Origin: Inediibacterium massiliense
GTDB taxonomy: Bacteria > Bacillota > Clostridia > Peptostreptococcales > Thermotaleaceae
DNA length: 64,000 nucleotides
Assembly: GCF_001282725.1 (NCBI RefSeq)
Contig: NZ_LN876587.1
Location: 1,545,695-1,609,694, forward strand
Reading direction: 5' to 3'
Position numbers and translations under genes: made by a program. Shown in pieces: positions 27,975 to 36,016 of the stretch (its first letter is position 1; each line of letters starts with the position of its first letter). The notes under the pieces were generated by a model that did not search any database, was not told the origin of the DNA, and saw only the letters and a program-made list of their open reading frames with translations.

Positions 27975-28022
27975 GATCTTTCACCCTCATTCCTAGAAAA
28001 AATAAAGAATTCTTCATTTCGA

Positions 28023-28604
28023 TTATTTAGAGAATAACTCTATCACTGCAACTTCATTGACTTCTATAGGAATTTCTTCTCTATTTGGAATATTTACAAG
28101 TTGTCCACTAAAATTTTCATAATTCTTTTCTATATAAGGAAGTTCAAAAGTTCTTAACTCTAAAAAATTATTTTGAAACATTTCATTTTTCTGATATTTT
28201 TCTCTTAAGGATACTTCCTCCCCTACCTTTACGATATAAGAAGGAATATCTACTTTTTTTCCATTTACTAAAATATGTCCATGGTTCACCATCTGTCTTG
28301 CTTGACGTATAGAATTTGCAAAGCCTATTCTATATACTAAATTATCTAATCTACATTCTAATATTTTAAGCAATGCAACCCCTGGATTTTCTTTACTTTT
28401 CATTGCCTCTTGTACATACCTTTTAAATTGTCTTTCAAGTACTCCATAATATGCTTTGATTTTTTGCTTTTCAATTAATTGTACTCCATATTCTGATAAT
28501 TTTTTATGTGCTACTACTCCTCTTTTTAATGCTTTAGGATGGCCATAAATATTTACTCCTAATCTTCTACTTAATTTAAATCTAGGCCCCATTATTTTTG
28601 CCAT
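28023..28604 (-). CDS. rpsD: 30S ribosomal protein S4, cysteine-poor paralogue
   Basis: A 193-aa S4: the N-terminal [17 protein letters not shown] and an S4 RNA-binding domain ([37 protein letters not shown]). S4 binds 16S rRNA early in 30S assembly. The N-terminal zinc-finger cysteines of C+ S4 proteins are absent; only one Cys remains, in LECRLDNL. It stands outside the usual rpsM-rpsK-rpoA cluster, as second copies do. The ATG at 28604 has AGGAGG 9 nt upstream; an earlier ATG touches that site. A Fur-type box overlaps its promoter. Confidence 0.9.
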   Translation of the reverse strand: MAKIMGPRFKLSRRLGVNIYGHPKALKRGVVAHKKLSEYGVQLIEKQKIKAYYGVLERQFKRYVQEAMKSKENPGVALLKILECRLDNLVYRIGFANSIRQARQMVNHGHILVNGKKVDIPSYIVKVGEEVSLREKYQKNEMFQNNFLELRTFELPYIEKNYENFSGQLVNIPNREEIPIEVNEVAVIELFSK

Positions 28605-28660
28605 TTTAAACATCCTCCTAAATAATCTAAAATTTGCCGCGGTATATGTCTACGTATTTT

Positions 28661-28689
28661 AGTATAACATTTTTGATAATGATTATCAA
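28661..28689 (-). promoter_or_regulatory. Promoter with perfect Fur-type box upstream of rpsD
   Basis: Positions 28673-28689 read TTGATAATGATTATCAA on the plus strand, a perfect 8-1-8 inverted repeat containing the Fur 7-1-7 core TGATAATnATTATCA. On the minus strand TTGATA (-35) and TATACT (-10, 28661-28666) are exactly 17 bp apart, so the box covers the -35 element and spacer. Zur sites in Firmicutes have a different core (TCGTAATnATTACGA). Confidence 0.75.
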
Positions 28690-28720
28690 TATCGTTGCGT
28701 GTCTAATTACTTAAAGAATA

Positions 28721-28757
28721 AAAAATACCCATGTTTTATCAAAAACATGGGTATTTC
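28721..28757 (-). terminator. Terminator-like hairpin
   Basis: Strong inverted repeat AAATACCCATGTTTT/AAAACATGGGTATTT with a short loop. It lies directly behind the stop of the open fragment at 28758-28859, upstream of the rpsD promoter. Confidence 0.7.
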
Positions 28758-28859
28758 TTATTCTTCAAGTAGCTTTTTTCCATAATATATACTTTTTCCT
28801 TTTTCATCAAAAACTGCATAATACTTTTTATGATTATATTTTAAATATCTTCGGAAATA
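28758..28859 (-). pseudogene. Orphan C-terminal gene fragment
   Basis: A 33-codon frame ends in KYYAVFDEKGKSIYYGKKLL plus EE. It reads like real protein and is followed at once by a terminator. An in-frame TAG stands just upstream and no ATG, GTG or TTG lies between, so it cannot be translated as it stands. It may be the tail of a gene whose front was lost. Confidence 0.35.
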
Positions 28860-28899
28860 CTAATACAGAAAACAAATATATATTTATAGGAGGATTTAA

Positions 28900-29088
28900 A
28901 TGATTAAAAAAAGAGCAGAAGAAATTTTAAATGGAAATGATCATATTGAAGTTCTTTATAAAGGAAACTCTGTTTGGTTAACAAATATGAATAGTAATCA
29001 AATGATGGATGTAAAAGTTTTAGAAAATAATAAAAATATTACAGTCCCTATTTCAGACTTACAAGAAACAGGAAGAGAACTTAAATAA
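28900..29088 (+). CDS. sspH: H-type small acid-soluble spore protein
   Basis: A 62-aa protein matching the SspH family in length and features: RAEEILNGNDHIEVLYKGNSV at the N-terminus, a variable middle and a final VPISDLQE. Family members are made in the forespore and packed in the spore core. AGGAGG lies before the ATG. It indicates a spore-forming host. Monocistronic, with its own terminator. Confidence 0.9.
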   Translation: MIKKRAEEILNGNDHIEVLYKGNSVWLTNMNSNQMMDVKVLENNKNITVPISDLQETGRELK

Positions 29089-29092
29089 GTTT

Positions 29093-29127
29093 AAGCCTCT
29101 CTTATGAAATTCATAAGAGAGGCTTTT
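29093..29127. terminator. Bidirectional terminator
   Basis: A 15-bp perfect stem AAGCCTCTCTTATGA with a 3-nt loop between convergent sspH and the RlmI-like gene, followed by TTTT. Confidence 0.85.
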
Positions 29128-30321
29128 CTAAATTTTTTGTATAAATACTACTTTTAAATAATTTCCTTCCTCAAATTCTTTAATGGTTTTAAAATCAAAT
29201 GGAAGGGAATACTCTTCTAAAATCTTGTATTTTTCATTCATCTCTCCAAATGCAGTATGAATAAATCCTTTAAATTTATTCATGTCAAAAGTCGCACAAT
29301 TAGTAGACGCTACAATTACTCCTTGCTCTTTTGTAATTGCGATGGCATTTTTCAAAAGATCTTTATAATCCTTTCCTGCACTAAATTTAAAATTTTTAGA
29401 TTTGGCAAAGCTTGGAGGATCTAAAATCACCATATCAAATTTCAATTCTTTTTTTACTGCATATTTAAAATAGTGAAATACATCTTCTACGACAATATCA
29501 TGAGCTTCATAGTCTATTTCATTGATACTAAATTGTTCAATTGTCTTACTCAAGCTTCTATTTGCAAGATCTACACTCGTAGTCTTTTTTGCTCCTCCTA
29601 AAGCTGCAAAAACAGAGAAGGCTCCTGTATAAGAGAAAGTATTTAAAACTGTTTTTCCTTTTGCATATTGATCTTTTATTCTTTTTCTAACATTTCTTTG
29701 ATCTAAGAATACCCCTACCATAGCTCCTTCATTTAAGTATATGGCAAAATTCACTCCATTTTCTTTTACAATAATAGGAAATGTTCCTCTTTCTCCTATG
29801 ACAAACCCATCTTCTTCTATATATTTACCATCCTCAGCAAATCTTTTTTTCTGATAAATTGCTTTAAAAGGGACTAATTTTTTTAATGCCTGTATTACAT
29901 CTTCTTGAAACTGATAAATTCCTTTACTATACCAGTTGATTAAATAATATTCATTATAATAATCAATAGTAAAGCCTCCAATTCCATCTCCCTCTCCATT
30001 AAATACTCTAAAAGCATTTGTATGAGGATCATTATAAAGACCTGTTCTTTGATTTAGGGCTTTAGATATTTTATTTCCAAAAAAATTTTCATTAATTTTT
30101 TCATTTTCTTTTAAAGTTAAAATCCAGCCATATCCTTTATTTTGTTTTCCATAATAGCCTCTAGCAATAAATTTATTTTTTTCATCTATGAGCTTTACCA
30201 ATACACCTTCTTCTTTTAAATCTCCTATATTCATAATCGCTTCTTTAAAAATTAATGGATATCCCTTTTTAAATTTGTTGACAAACTTTGATTTTACCTT
30301 TAAAGATACTTCTTGTCTCAT
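29128..30321 (-). CDS. rlmI: Class I rRNA methyltransferase, RlmI family
   Basis: A 397-aa protein: a PUA-type N-terminal domain (GYPLIFKEAIMNIGDLKEEG, ARGYYGKQ) and a SAM-dependent methyltransferase domain with TVLNTFSYTGAFSVFAALGGA, SVDLANRS and DMVILDPPSFAKS. RlmI makes m5C1962 in 23S rRNA; E. coli RlmI has nearly the same length. I set the start at 30321 (AGGA 8 nt upstream). The frame stays open to 30387, but that extension lies in the duplicated hairpin bordering a palindromic element. Confidence 0.88.
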   Translation of the reverse strand: MRQEVSLKVKSKFVNKFKKGYPLIFKEAIMNIGDLKEEGVLVKLIDEKNKFIARGYYGKQNKGYGWILTLKENEKINENFFGNKISKALNQRTGLYNDPHTNAFRVFNGEGDGIGGFTIDYYNEYYLINWYSKGIYQFQEDVIQALKKLVPFKAIYQKKRFAEDGKYIEEDGFVIGERGTFPIIVKENGVNFAIYLNEGAMVGVFLDQRNVRKRIKDQYAKGKTVLNTFSYTGAFSVFAALGGAKKTTSVDLANRSLSKTIEQFSINEIDYEAHDIVVEDVFHYFKYAVKKELKFDMVILDPPSFAKSKNFKFSAGKDYKDLLKNAIAITKEQGVIVASTNCATFDMNKFKGFIHTAFGEMNEKYKILEEYSLPFDFKTIKEFEEGNYLKVVFIQKI

Positions 30322-30394
30322 TTTTTTCATCCTATCTATTTTTTCATTTTTATTTTTTCTATTTATCGTACAAATATTATTATACATAATATCT

Positions 30395-30597
30395 CAGACT
30401 GTTTACAAAGTATATTATAGCAAAGTCATAAAAATTAGGAACAATTATTAAGAATTTGTGAAAATATAGAATAAGTGAGAAAATGTTTGCATTACACTGT
30501 TTGAGCATAGCGAGTTTGTAATGCTATTTTCGATCGTTTCTTCATATTTTCCAAATTTGAAAATCAGTGACGTTTTTTATGATTTTGTTTATAAAAT
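30395..30597 (-). repeat. Palindromic MITE-like element, copy 2 (full length, 203 bp)
   Basis: Bounded by 24-bp perfect direct repeats (30371-30394 and 30598-30621) that are themselves a hairpin ATATTAT/ATAATAT. Inside, TAGCAAAGTCATAAAAA at one end pairs with TTTTTATGATTTTG at the other. AATTTGTGAAAATATAGAA and GCATTACA find complements on the other arm, so the element folds into one long imperfect hairpin. The loop region reads CTGTTTGAGCATAGCGAG. No coding capacity. Confidence 0.8.
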
Positions 30598-31901
30598 CAA
30601 ATATTATTATACATAATATCTATTGTTTGATTATACATTTCTTTATACTGCATCCTTTGAATATCTAATTCTAAATTTTGTCCTATTCCTTCAAATACAA
30701 GAGTTCTTTTATGTGTGTTTTTATTATATTCATCAGAAATAGTCTTTTGAAGAGATACTTTTTTCTCATCTATCATCAATTTTACCTTTGATAAAATTAC
30801 ATCTTCTCTTGTAGTAATGGTTACAAAAGTCTTTTCTTCTGATTGAGAAACTTCATTGATTATAATATCTTTATTCAATACTTTAAAAGATTTGTTTTTA
30901 TTATTTTGTTGAATCTTTATTTTTTCATTCACATCGTAATCTGCTTCTAAGCTTATAAATTTCATTTGAATTTTATTAAGATCTACTACAATAGGATCAT
31001 AATCCTTATGAAATTTGATTCCATCTTTGTCTGTTCTGATTCCTGAACTTTGCTCCCTAATTTTTTTGTCATTTACAATTAATTCTAACTCTATTTGACT
31101 GGGTCTAAATCTTTTTTGAGTCATATGATCGATAGCTAATTCTATTGGATTTTGAATAGTTCCTTCAATACGTGTCATAGTTTTAGAAGCCAAAATAGAA
31201 TCAATGCTTATTTGACCTTTGTCTATTTTCACTTTTTTATAAATGTCTTTTTTTAAAGTATGACCCATAGCTTTATCTTTGTCTAGGGTAAAAGTAATTT
31301 CTCCTTCTTCTTGATGATCTATATCTTTTTTCATGAATAATGTAAATGTCCATTTTAATTTCTTTTCAAAAATAGAAGGAGATTCAAATGTGTTTATACT
31401 CTTCATTTCTGTTTTTTCATCATTTATACTTCCATATCCCCCTTGTGCTTTATAGTCTTCTAATAATCCCTCTATGCTATGAGAAACCAACTCTATCTCA
31501 TCTACTCTTTTATCTGGATCTTTTACTGTATAAAACATTAAAAGCTGATTATCGTCTAGCATAACCCCATCTAAAGTAACCGTCACTCCATTTTTAAAAG
31601 TGTAGCTTTTTTTTATAACCTGACCATTTCCCAATTGATTTAACTCTTTTAAATTAGAATTCATCACTTGATCATATCCGATTAATTTTTTTGTATAAAA
31701 AGCTAAAGTATCTATATGGTATCCTCCTAATATGAAAGCAATTAATAATGCAGCCACTTTCATTTTCCATTTTTTCTTGGTTTGTTTATGTGGATATGAT
31801 TTTTCAAGTGCACTTCTTAATCGATCTTCTAATTCATCTGGTACCTGTAATGTATCTATTTGGGATTTACTTTCTTTTAAAATCTTTTCTATTTCATTCA
31901 T
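30597..31901 (-). CDS. DUF4179 anti-sigma-like membrane protein
   Basis: A 434-aa protein: a cytosolic N-terminal part (about 45 residues), one transmembrane helix (MKVAALLIAFILGGYHIDTL, about 47-66), then a large extracytoplasmic region matching DUF4179 plus C-terminal beta-rich repeats. It overlaps the sigma factor gene by 8 bp, the usual sign of a sigma/anti-sigma pair. Its stop codon straddles the border between the palindromic element and the direct repeat, so the present C-terminus was shaped by that insertion. Confidence 0.75.
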   Translation of the reverse strand: MNEIEKILKESKSQIDTLQVPDELEDRLRSALEKSYPHKQTKKKWKMKVAALLIAFILGGYHIDTLAFYTKKLIGYDQVMNSNLKELNQLGNGQVIKKSYTFKNGVTVTLDGVMLDDNQLLMFYTVKDPDKRVDEIELVSHSIEGLLEDYKAQGGYGSINDEKTEMKSINTFESPSIFEKKLKWTFTLFMKKDIDHQEEGEITFTLDKDKAMGHTLKKDIYKKVKIDKGQISIDSILASKTMTRIEGTIQNPIELAIDHMTQKRFRPSQIELELIVNDKKIREQSSGIRTDKDGIKFHKDYDPIVVDLNKIQMKFISLEADYDVNEKIKIQQNNKNKSFKVLNKDIIINEVSQSEEKTFVTITTREDVILSKVKLMIDEKKVSLQKTISDEYNKNTHKRTLVFEGIGQNLELDIQRMQYKEMYNQTIDIMYNNI

Positions 31902-32415
31902 CTTCTTTCACCTCCAGCATTTTTCTTAATTTTTTTATTCCTATAGAAATACGAGATTTTACTGTTCCTAAAGGTATTTTAAGAATATTCGAAATAGTTT
32001 CGTAGTCTAAACCTAAAAAATAACGAAGTTTTATAATTTCTTGATGCTTATGATTTAATCTTGATAAATATTTTTCAATCATAATCTGATCTTCTTTTTC
32101 CTCAAACCCACTCTCATAAAATCTATCTTCAACAAAATCTAATGCTATACTTTTTTTGTTCTGCCTTAAAATATTTTTACAACAATTCACCAATATGGTT
32201 TTGCTCCAGCTAAAAAAAGCATTTTCTTTTTTTAGCTGGTATATATTTTCATACAATATAACAATCATATCTTCCATTGCATCCATTGCATCTTCACTAT
32301 TTTTCATATATACATATGCTAATTTATAATAATCGTCTTTTTTAGACATAATCAGCTTGACTAATGCTTCTTGATCTCCTTGTTTTGATTTTTGAACTAG
32401 ATCTTGTATATCCAT
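31894..32415 (-). CDS. ECF-type RNA polymerase sigma factor
   Basis: A 173-aa sigma-70 family protein with region 2 (LAYVYMKNSEDAMDAMEDMI, the -10 recognising and core-binding part) and region 4 (HQEIIKLRYFLGLDYETISN, PLGTVKSRISIGIKKLR). GAGGTGAGAGC precedes the ATG. Together with the overlapping DUF4179 gene it should form an envelope-stress or surface-signal response unit, held by the membrane partner. The target promoter is unknown. Confidence 0.88.
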   Translation of the reverse strand: MDIQDLVQKSKQGDQEALVKLIMSKKDDYYKLAYVYMKNSEDAMDAMEDMIVILYENIYQLKKENAFFSWSKTILVNCCKNILRQNKKSIALDFVEDRFYESGFEEKEDQIMIEKYLSRLNHKHQEIIKLRYFLGLDYETISNILKIPLGTVKSRISIGIKKLRKMLEVKEDE

Positions 32416-32558
32416 GCTCTCACCTCTCTTTCCTATATAAGAGTATCGTAATATGAAAAAAGTTCATTTAAATTTATTATTCGTATTTATGTTTACATTC
32501 TCAGGAAACTAACATATAATAATAGGAAATGTACAATATAAGGAGGAAGATTGATTTA

Positions 32559-32927
32559 ATGCTATTACAAAGTGGAGAAATCATGGATGGAATTGTTTCA
32601 GGAATTACTAAATATGGTGCTTTTATAAAGCTTTCTGATGATAAAACAGGACTTTGCCATATTTCAGAAGTATCTAATGATTACGTAAAAGATATCAATA
32701 CGTACTTAAAAGAAGGTCAAAAGGTAAAAGTTAAAATTCTTAAAATTAAAGATGATAGTAAAATTGAATTATCTATTAAGCAGGCTACTGAAACTCCAAA
32801 GCAAAGAAAATATACAAAACCTGCTCCTAAAAGACCAGTTCAATCCTTTGAAAATATGTTATCCGACTTTCTAAAAGATAGTGATGAAAAATTAAAAAAT
32901 ATGAAACAAAGAGATCAAAGATACTAG
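32559..32927 (+). CDS. S1-domain RNA-binding protein
   Basis: A 122-aa protein with one S1 domain (GEIMDGIVSGITKYGAFIKL, TGLCHISEVS, KVKVKILKI, ELSIKQA) and a basic, disordered tail. It resembles general stress protein 13 (YugI) types, which bind RNA or ribosomes. The ATG at 32559 fits the S1 start pattern and has AGGAGG 12 nt upstream; an in-frame ATG 10 codons earlier has no such site. Confidence 0.82.
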   Translation: MLLQSGEIMDGIVSGITKYGAFIKLSDDKTGLCHISEVSNDYVKDINTYLKEGQKVKVKILKIKDDSKIELSIKQATETPKQRKYTKPAPKRPVQSFENMLSDFLKDSDEKLKNMKQRDQRY

Positions 32928-32937
32928 TATCTATAAA

Positions 32938-32963
32938 AATAACCCTATGATGGGTTATTTTTT
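32938..32963 (+). terminator. Terminator of the S1 protein gene
   Basis: Stem AATAACCC/GGGTTATT with a 6-nt loop followed by a T-run, 11 nt behind the stop. Confidence 0.8.
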
Positions 32964-33079
32964 ATAATATATTGGAAATTATATAGGTAGTAACATTATG
33001 AATCTATTTATCATTTCCGTTATATATTTCAAAAAAAGTCAACTTATACTTTTTAAAAATCTCATCAAGGAGGACTTTC

Positions 33080-34276
33080 ATGACAAAAAAATATATCCAT
33101 CCGTGGCTTGTAGTACTAGGTGCTATTTGCATACAAATTTCTATAGGAGCCATCTATTCATGGAGTCTATTTAATCAACCTCTTATGGATCAATTTAACT
33201 GGACAAAAAATCAAGTTATTCTTACTTTTTCTATAGCTATTTTTACTTTTGCTTTTTCCACTATATTTTCAGGTAAGCTACAAGATAAGTTGGGTCCAAA
33301 AATTGTTGCTACCATTGGCGGACTATTATACGGTGGAGGACTCACACTTGCTTCTTTTTCTACCACAATTATAGAATTGTATATTTACTATGGTATCATT
33401 GCTGGAGCTGGAGTAGGATTTGCTTATGTATGTCCTCTTTCTACATGTGTAAAATGGTTTCCCCACAAGAAAGGATTTATTACGGGCATTACAGTAGGTG
33501 CCTTTGGTATGGGAAGTTTACTTTTTAAATCTATTATTGAATCTTTTCTTCTTTCATATGGGATTTCTAATACTTTTCTTTATCTAGGCATCATCTACAC
33601 TACTTTAGTTTTAATAGGTGCTCAATTTTTAGTTCTTCCACCAAAGAACCATGCTCCTATTTCTGAGACTATACAATCTATAGATATAAATAATTTTTCA
33701 GTGCAACAAATGCTTCACACAAAATCTTTTTACCTTCTTTGGATCATGTACTTTTTTGCATGCGTAAGCGGTCTTTTAGTCATCAGCCTTGCAAAGGATA
33801 TAGGCATACAACTAGCTAACCTTCCCTCCTCTGTTGCTGCATATGCAGTAGCTCTCATTGGTCTTTTTAACGCAGGAGGAAGAGTAATATGGGGTAGCTT
33901 ATCTGATAAACTAGGTAGAATAAAAATAGTTTTTATTATGTTTATCATTACTTCTGTTTGCATGATTATGATGAGTTTTATACCTTTAAATTTTATATTA
34001 TTTTTTATTTTCATTTCAGGTATTGCCTTTTGTTTTGGTGGATTTCTTTCTGTATTTCCAACTATAACCAGTGATTTTTACGGAATAAAAAATTTTGGAG
34101 CAAACTATGGAATTATGTATCAAGCCTATGGATTGGCTGCTCTAGCAGGACCTTTTATTATACAAAGTAGCGGGGGACTCAAACCTACTTTTATCATCTC
34201 CTCTATATTATCTATTATAGGCGGATGCATCACCTTTATGGTCAAACCCTCTTCATTTATAAAGCCACTTAAGTAA
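33080..34276 (+). CDS. OFA-type MFS transporter
   Basis: A 398-aa, 12-helix major facilitator of the oxalate/formate antiporter family: GAIYSWSLFNQPL in helix 1, GKLQDKLGPK in the 2-3 loop and GRVIWGSLSDKLGR in the matching C-terminal loop. The substrate is unknown; family members exchange small carboxylates. AAGGAGG lies before the ATG. Single gene; its stop codon lies in the loop of the terminator. Confidence 0.82.
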   Translation: MTKKYIHPWLVVLGAICIQISIGAIYSWSLFNQPLMDQFNWTKNQVILTFSIAIFTFAFSTIFSGKLQDKLGPKIVATIGGLLYGGGLTLASFSTTIIELYIYYGIIAGAGVGFAYVCPLSTCVKWFPHKKGFITGITVGAFGMGSLLFKSIIESFLLSYGISNTFLYLGIIYTTLVLIGAQFLVLPPKNHAPISETIQSIDINNFSVQQMLHTKSFYLLWIMYFFACVSGLLVISLAKDIGIQLANLPSSVAAYAVALIGLFNAGGRVIWGSLSDKLGRIKIVFIMFIITSVCMIMMSFIPLNFILFFIFISGIAFCFGGFLSVFPTITSDFYGIKNFGANYGIMYQAYGLAALAGPFIIQSSGGLKPTFIISSILSIIGGCITFMVKPSSFIKPLK

Positions 34277-34290
34277 ACTTAAGTGGCTTT
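34261..34290. terminator. Bidirectional terminator
   Basis: A 12-bp perfect stem AAGCCACTTAAG with the TAA stop of the transporter gene forming the loop start; shared with the convergent gene ending at 34289. Confidence 0.85.
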
Positions 34291-35098
34291 AATCAATATT
34301 TTTTAAATCTTCATTAGAAATTGTAATATCCATAGATGGAATATTGACTGGACGATTTTGAAGAATCCTTAAAGTAAGATATACAACCATCTTTTCTTCT
34401 ATACTTTTAAATGTTTTTTCTTTTTTATATAAATGAAATCTACTTAAATCCATATATTCATTTATCTCAATTACATTACTGCTTACCAACTCACAATAGG
34501 GCATTTCATTAAAATATTCAATACTTTTTTGACTTTTTTGTATTACTTTTTCATTAAATGGATTATCTTTTTGTATATAGTTTGGAATGCAAATATCTTT
34601 AGATCTATCATTTCCACAAGCTTCTAGTTGATTAGAAAATAAATAAATTGGTTCTATTCCATTAAAAATAACTTCTGTATTACACTCAAAAGGAATTTTA
34701 ACCGTACAATGTCTAGTCTCTCCATAACTATAGTAACTTCCTGCTATATAGCTAATTTGCTTGCATACATATCCTTTTATAAAAAGCATATGAGTATCTT
34801 GTAAAAGTACACATTGCTTAACCTCAATAGTATTTTTCTCACTTTTTATATCTAAAGCAGATTCAGGTAGCTCAATCATGGCATTCATATTTAACTGTAG
34901 TGTTAATTGTGCCAATATTACAGGAATTTTTGCTATAGCACCTTTTGTTAATCCGATCACTTTTACTGGAACGTTGCTACATTCTCCATTTGCTCCTCCT
35001 GTAACTTTTACTGCTATATTTTTAGGAGTATGATCTATAAATGGACTCCTTGGTTTCTCTTTATCCTGGCCTTTGGGAATATATCTTTGCCATGGCAT
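34289..35098 (-). CDS. CsxC/DUF3794-like spore-surface protein
   Basis: A 269-aa soluble protein. The centre follows the pattern of clostridial exosporium and spore-coat proteins: VPVKVIGLTKGAIAKIPVIL, LTLQLNMNAMIELPESALDIK, a long VKQCVLLQDT strand, FIKGYVCKQISY and TVKIPFECNTEVIF. Such proteins assemble on the spore surface; this one has no signal peptide, as expected for synthesis in the mother cell. The function is inferred from the pattern only. Confidence 0.6.
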   Translation of the reverse strand: MPWQRYIPKGQDKEKPRSPFIDHTPKNIAVKVTGGANGECSNVPVKVIGLTKGAIAKIPVILAQLTLQLNMNAMIELPESALDIKSEKNTIEVKQCVLLQDTHMLFIKGYVCKQISYIAGSYYSYGETRHCTVKIPFECNTEVIFNGIEPIYLFSNQLEACGNDRSKDICIPNYIQKDNPFNEKVIQKSQKSIEYFNEMPYCELVSSNVIEINEYMDLSRFHLYKKEKTFKSIEEKMVVYLTLRILQNRPVNIPSMDITISNEDLKNID

Positions 35099-35182
35099 TT
35101 TTTAAACCTCCTATCATAAAATAAACACACCCTTTTAAACGTCTTAATTTATCATATGCGCTTTGTCCTAATAGAGTTACTA

Positions 35183-35878
35183 TTATATTGCCATTTCAAT
35201 CCAATTAGGTAAATACTTGATTAATTCTTTCATAATCTTAGTAGCATTTTCTCTAAATATATTTACTTGTCCATAAGCTTCTCCTCCATCTTTACCTACT
35301 ATGTCAGATACTCCTCTTAGAATAAGAAGTTTTTTCTCATTTCTTTTTGCAATCCAAGCAATAGCTCCAGATTCCCAATCTCCTGCAACACCACCAAATG
35401 TTTCATGTAAATATTCCACCTCTTTAGGCTGAAGATCTCGATCTCCCGTGAGCATCAATGTTTTTTTAACAGGATGAGGATATTCTCCCTTCAAAAAAGA
35501 TAGATCTATATCTGTAGTAAAATATTCAATTTCTTCAGAAGGATCTCCCATTTCTTCTAAAATATCATAAACAATTGCTCGATTTACTAAAATAATCTCT
35601 TCTCTTTCTATATGCCCTCTAAATCCTCCACAAGTTCCCAAATTTATAAGTAAACAAGGATTAAAATGATCAATAATATATTGAGTGGAACCCGCAGCAC
35701 TTACTTTTCCCCATCCTCCCCTAAAAAATATGATAGGTTCTATTTTTTCCTTCACCTTTATATCTGTTACAAACCATTGTCCGTATGGAGAATCATTAAG
35801 CGTTACACCTTTAAAAATATCACATACTGTCTCCCACTCAATATTTGCAGCAATAGTAACTACTACCTTTGTATTCAT
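35183..35878 (-). CDS. Phosphorylase-superfamily nucleosidase (MTA/SAH nucleosidase-like)
   Basis: A 231-aa protein of the PNP/UDP phosphorylase fold: LINLGTCGGFRG in the centre, then DWESGAIAWIA and LRGVSDIVGKDGGEA near the C-terminus, which mirror the ME/SE and RxxSD motifs of MTA/SAH nucleosidases. It would cleave a purine nucleoside. Sequence differs enough from classical MtnN that the exact substrate is open. GGGGAGATAGATA precedes the ATG. Confidence 0.7.
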   Translation of the reverse strand: MNTKVVVTIAANIEWETVCDIFKGVTLNDSPYGQWFVTDIKVKEKIEPIIFFRGGWGKVSAAGSTQYIIDHFNPCLLINLGTCGGFRGHIEREEIILVNRAIVYDILEEMGDPSEEIEYFTTDIDLSFLKGEYPHPVKKTLMLTGDRDLQPKEVEYLHETFGGVAGDWESGAIAWIAKRNEKKLLILRGVSDIVGKDGGEAYGQVNIFRENATKIMKELIKYLPNWIEMAI

Positions 35879-36016
35879 TATCTATCTCCCCTTTTCGTTT
35901 TTATGATAAATTTCTCTAAAATTTTCCGTTCTCCTTCTTCATCTATAAAGAATAGTTGTTCGTTTCAGCATTTATGATAAAATAAATAGATAAAAATAAA
36001 ATAAAGGATGATGATA

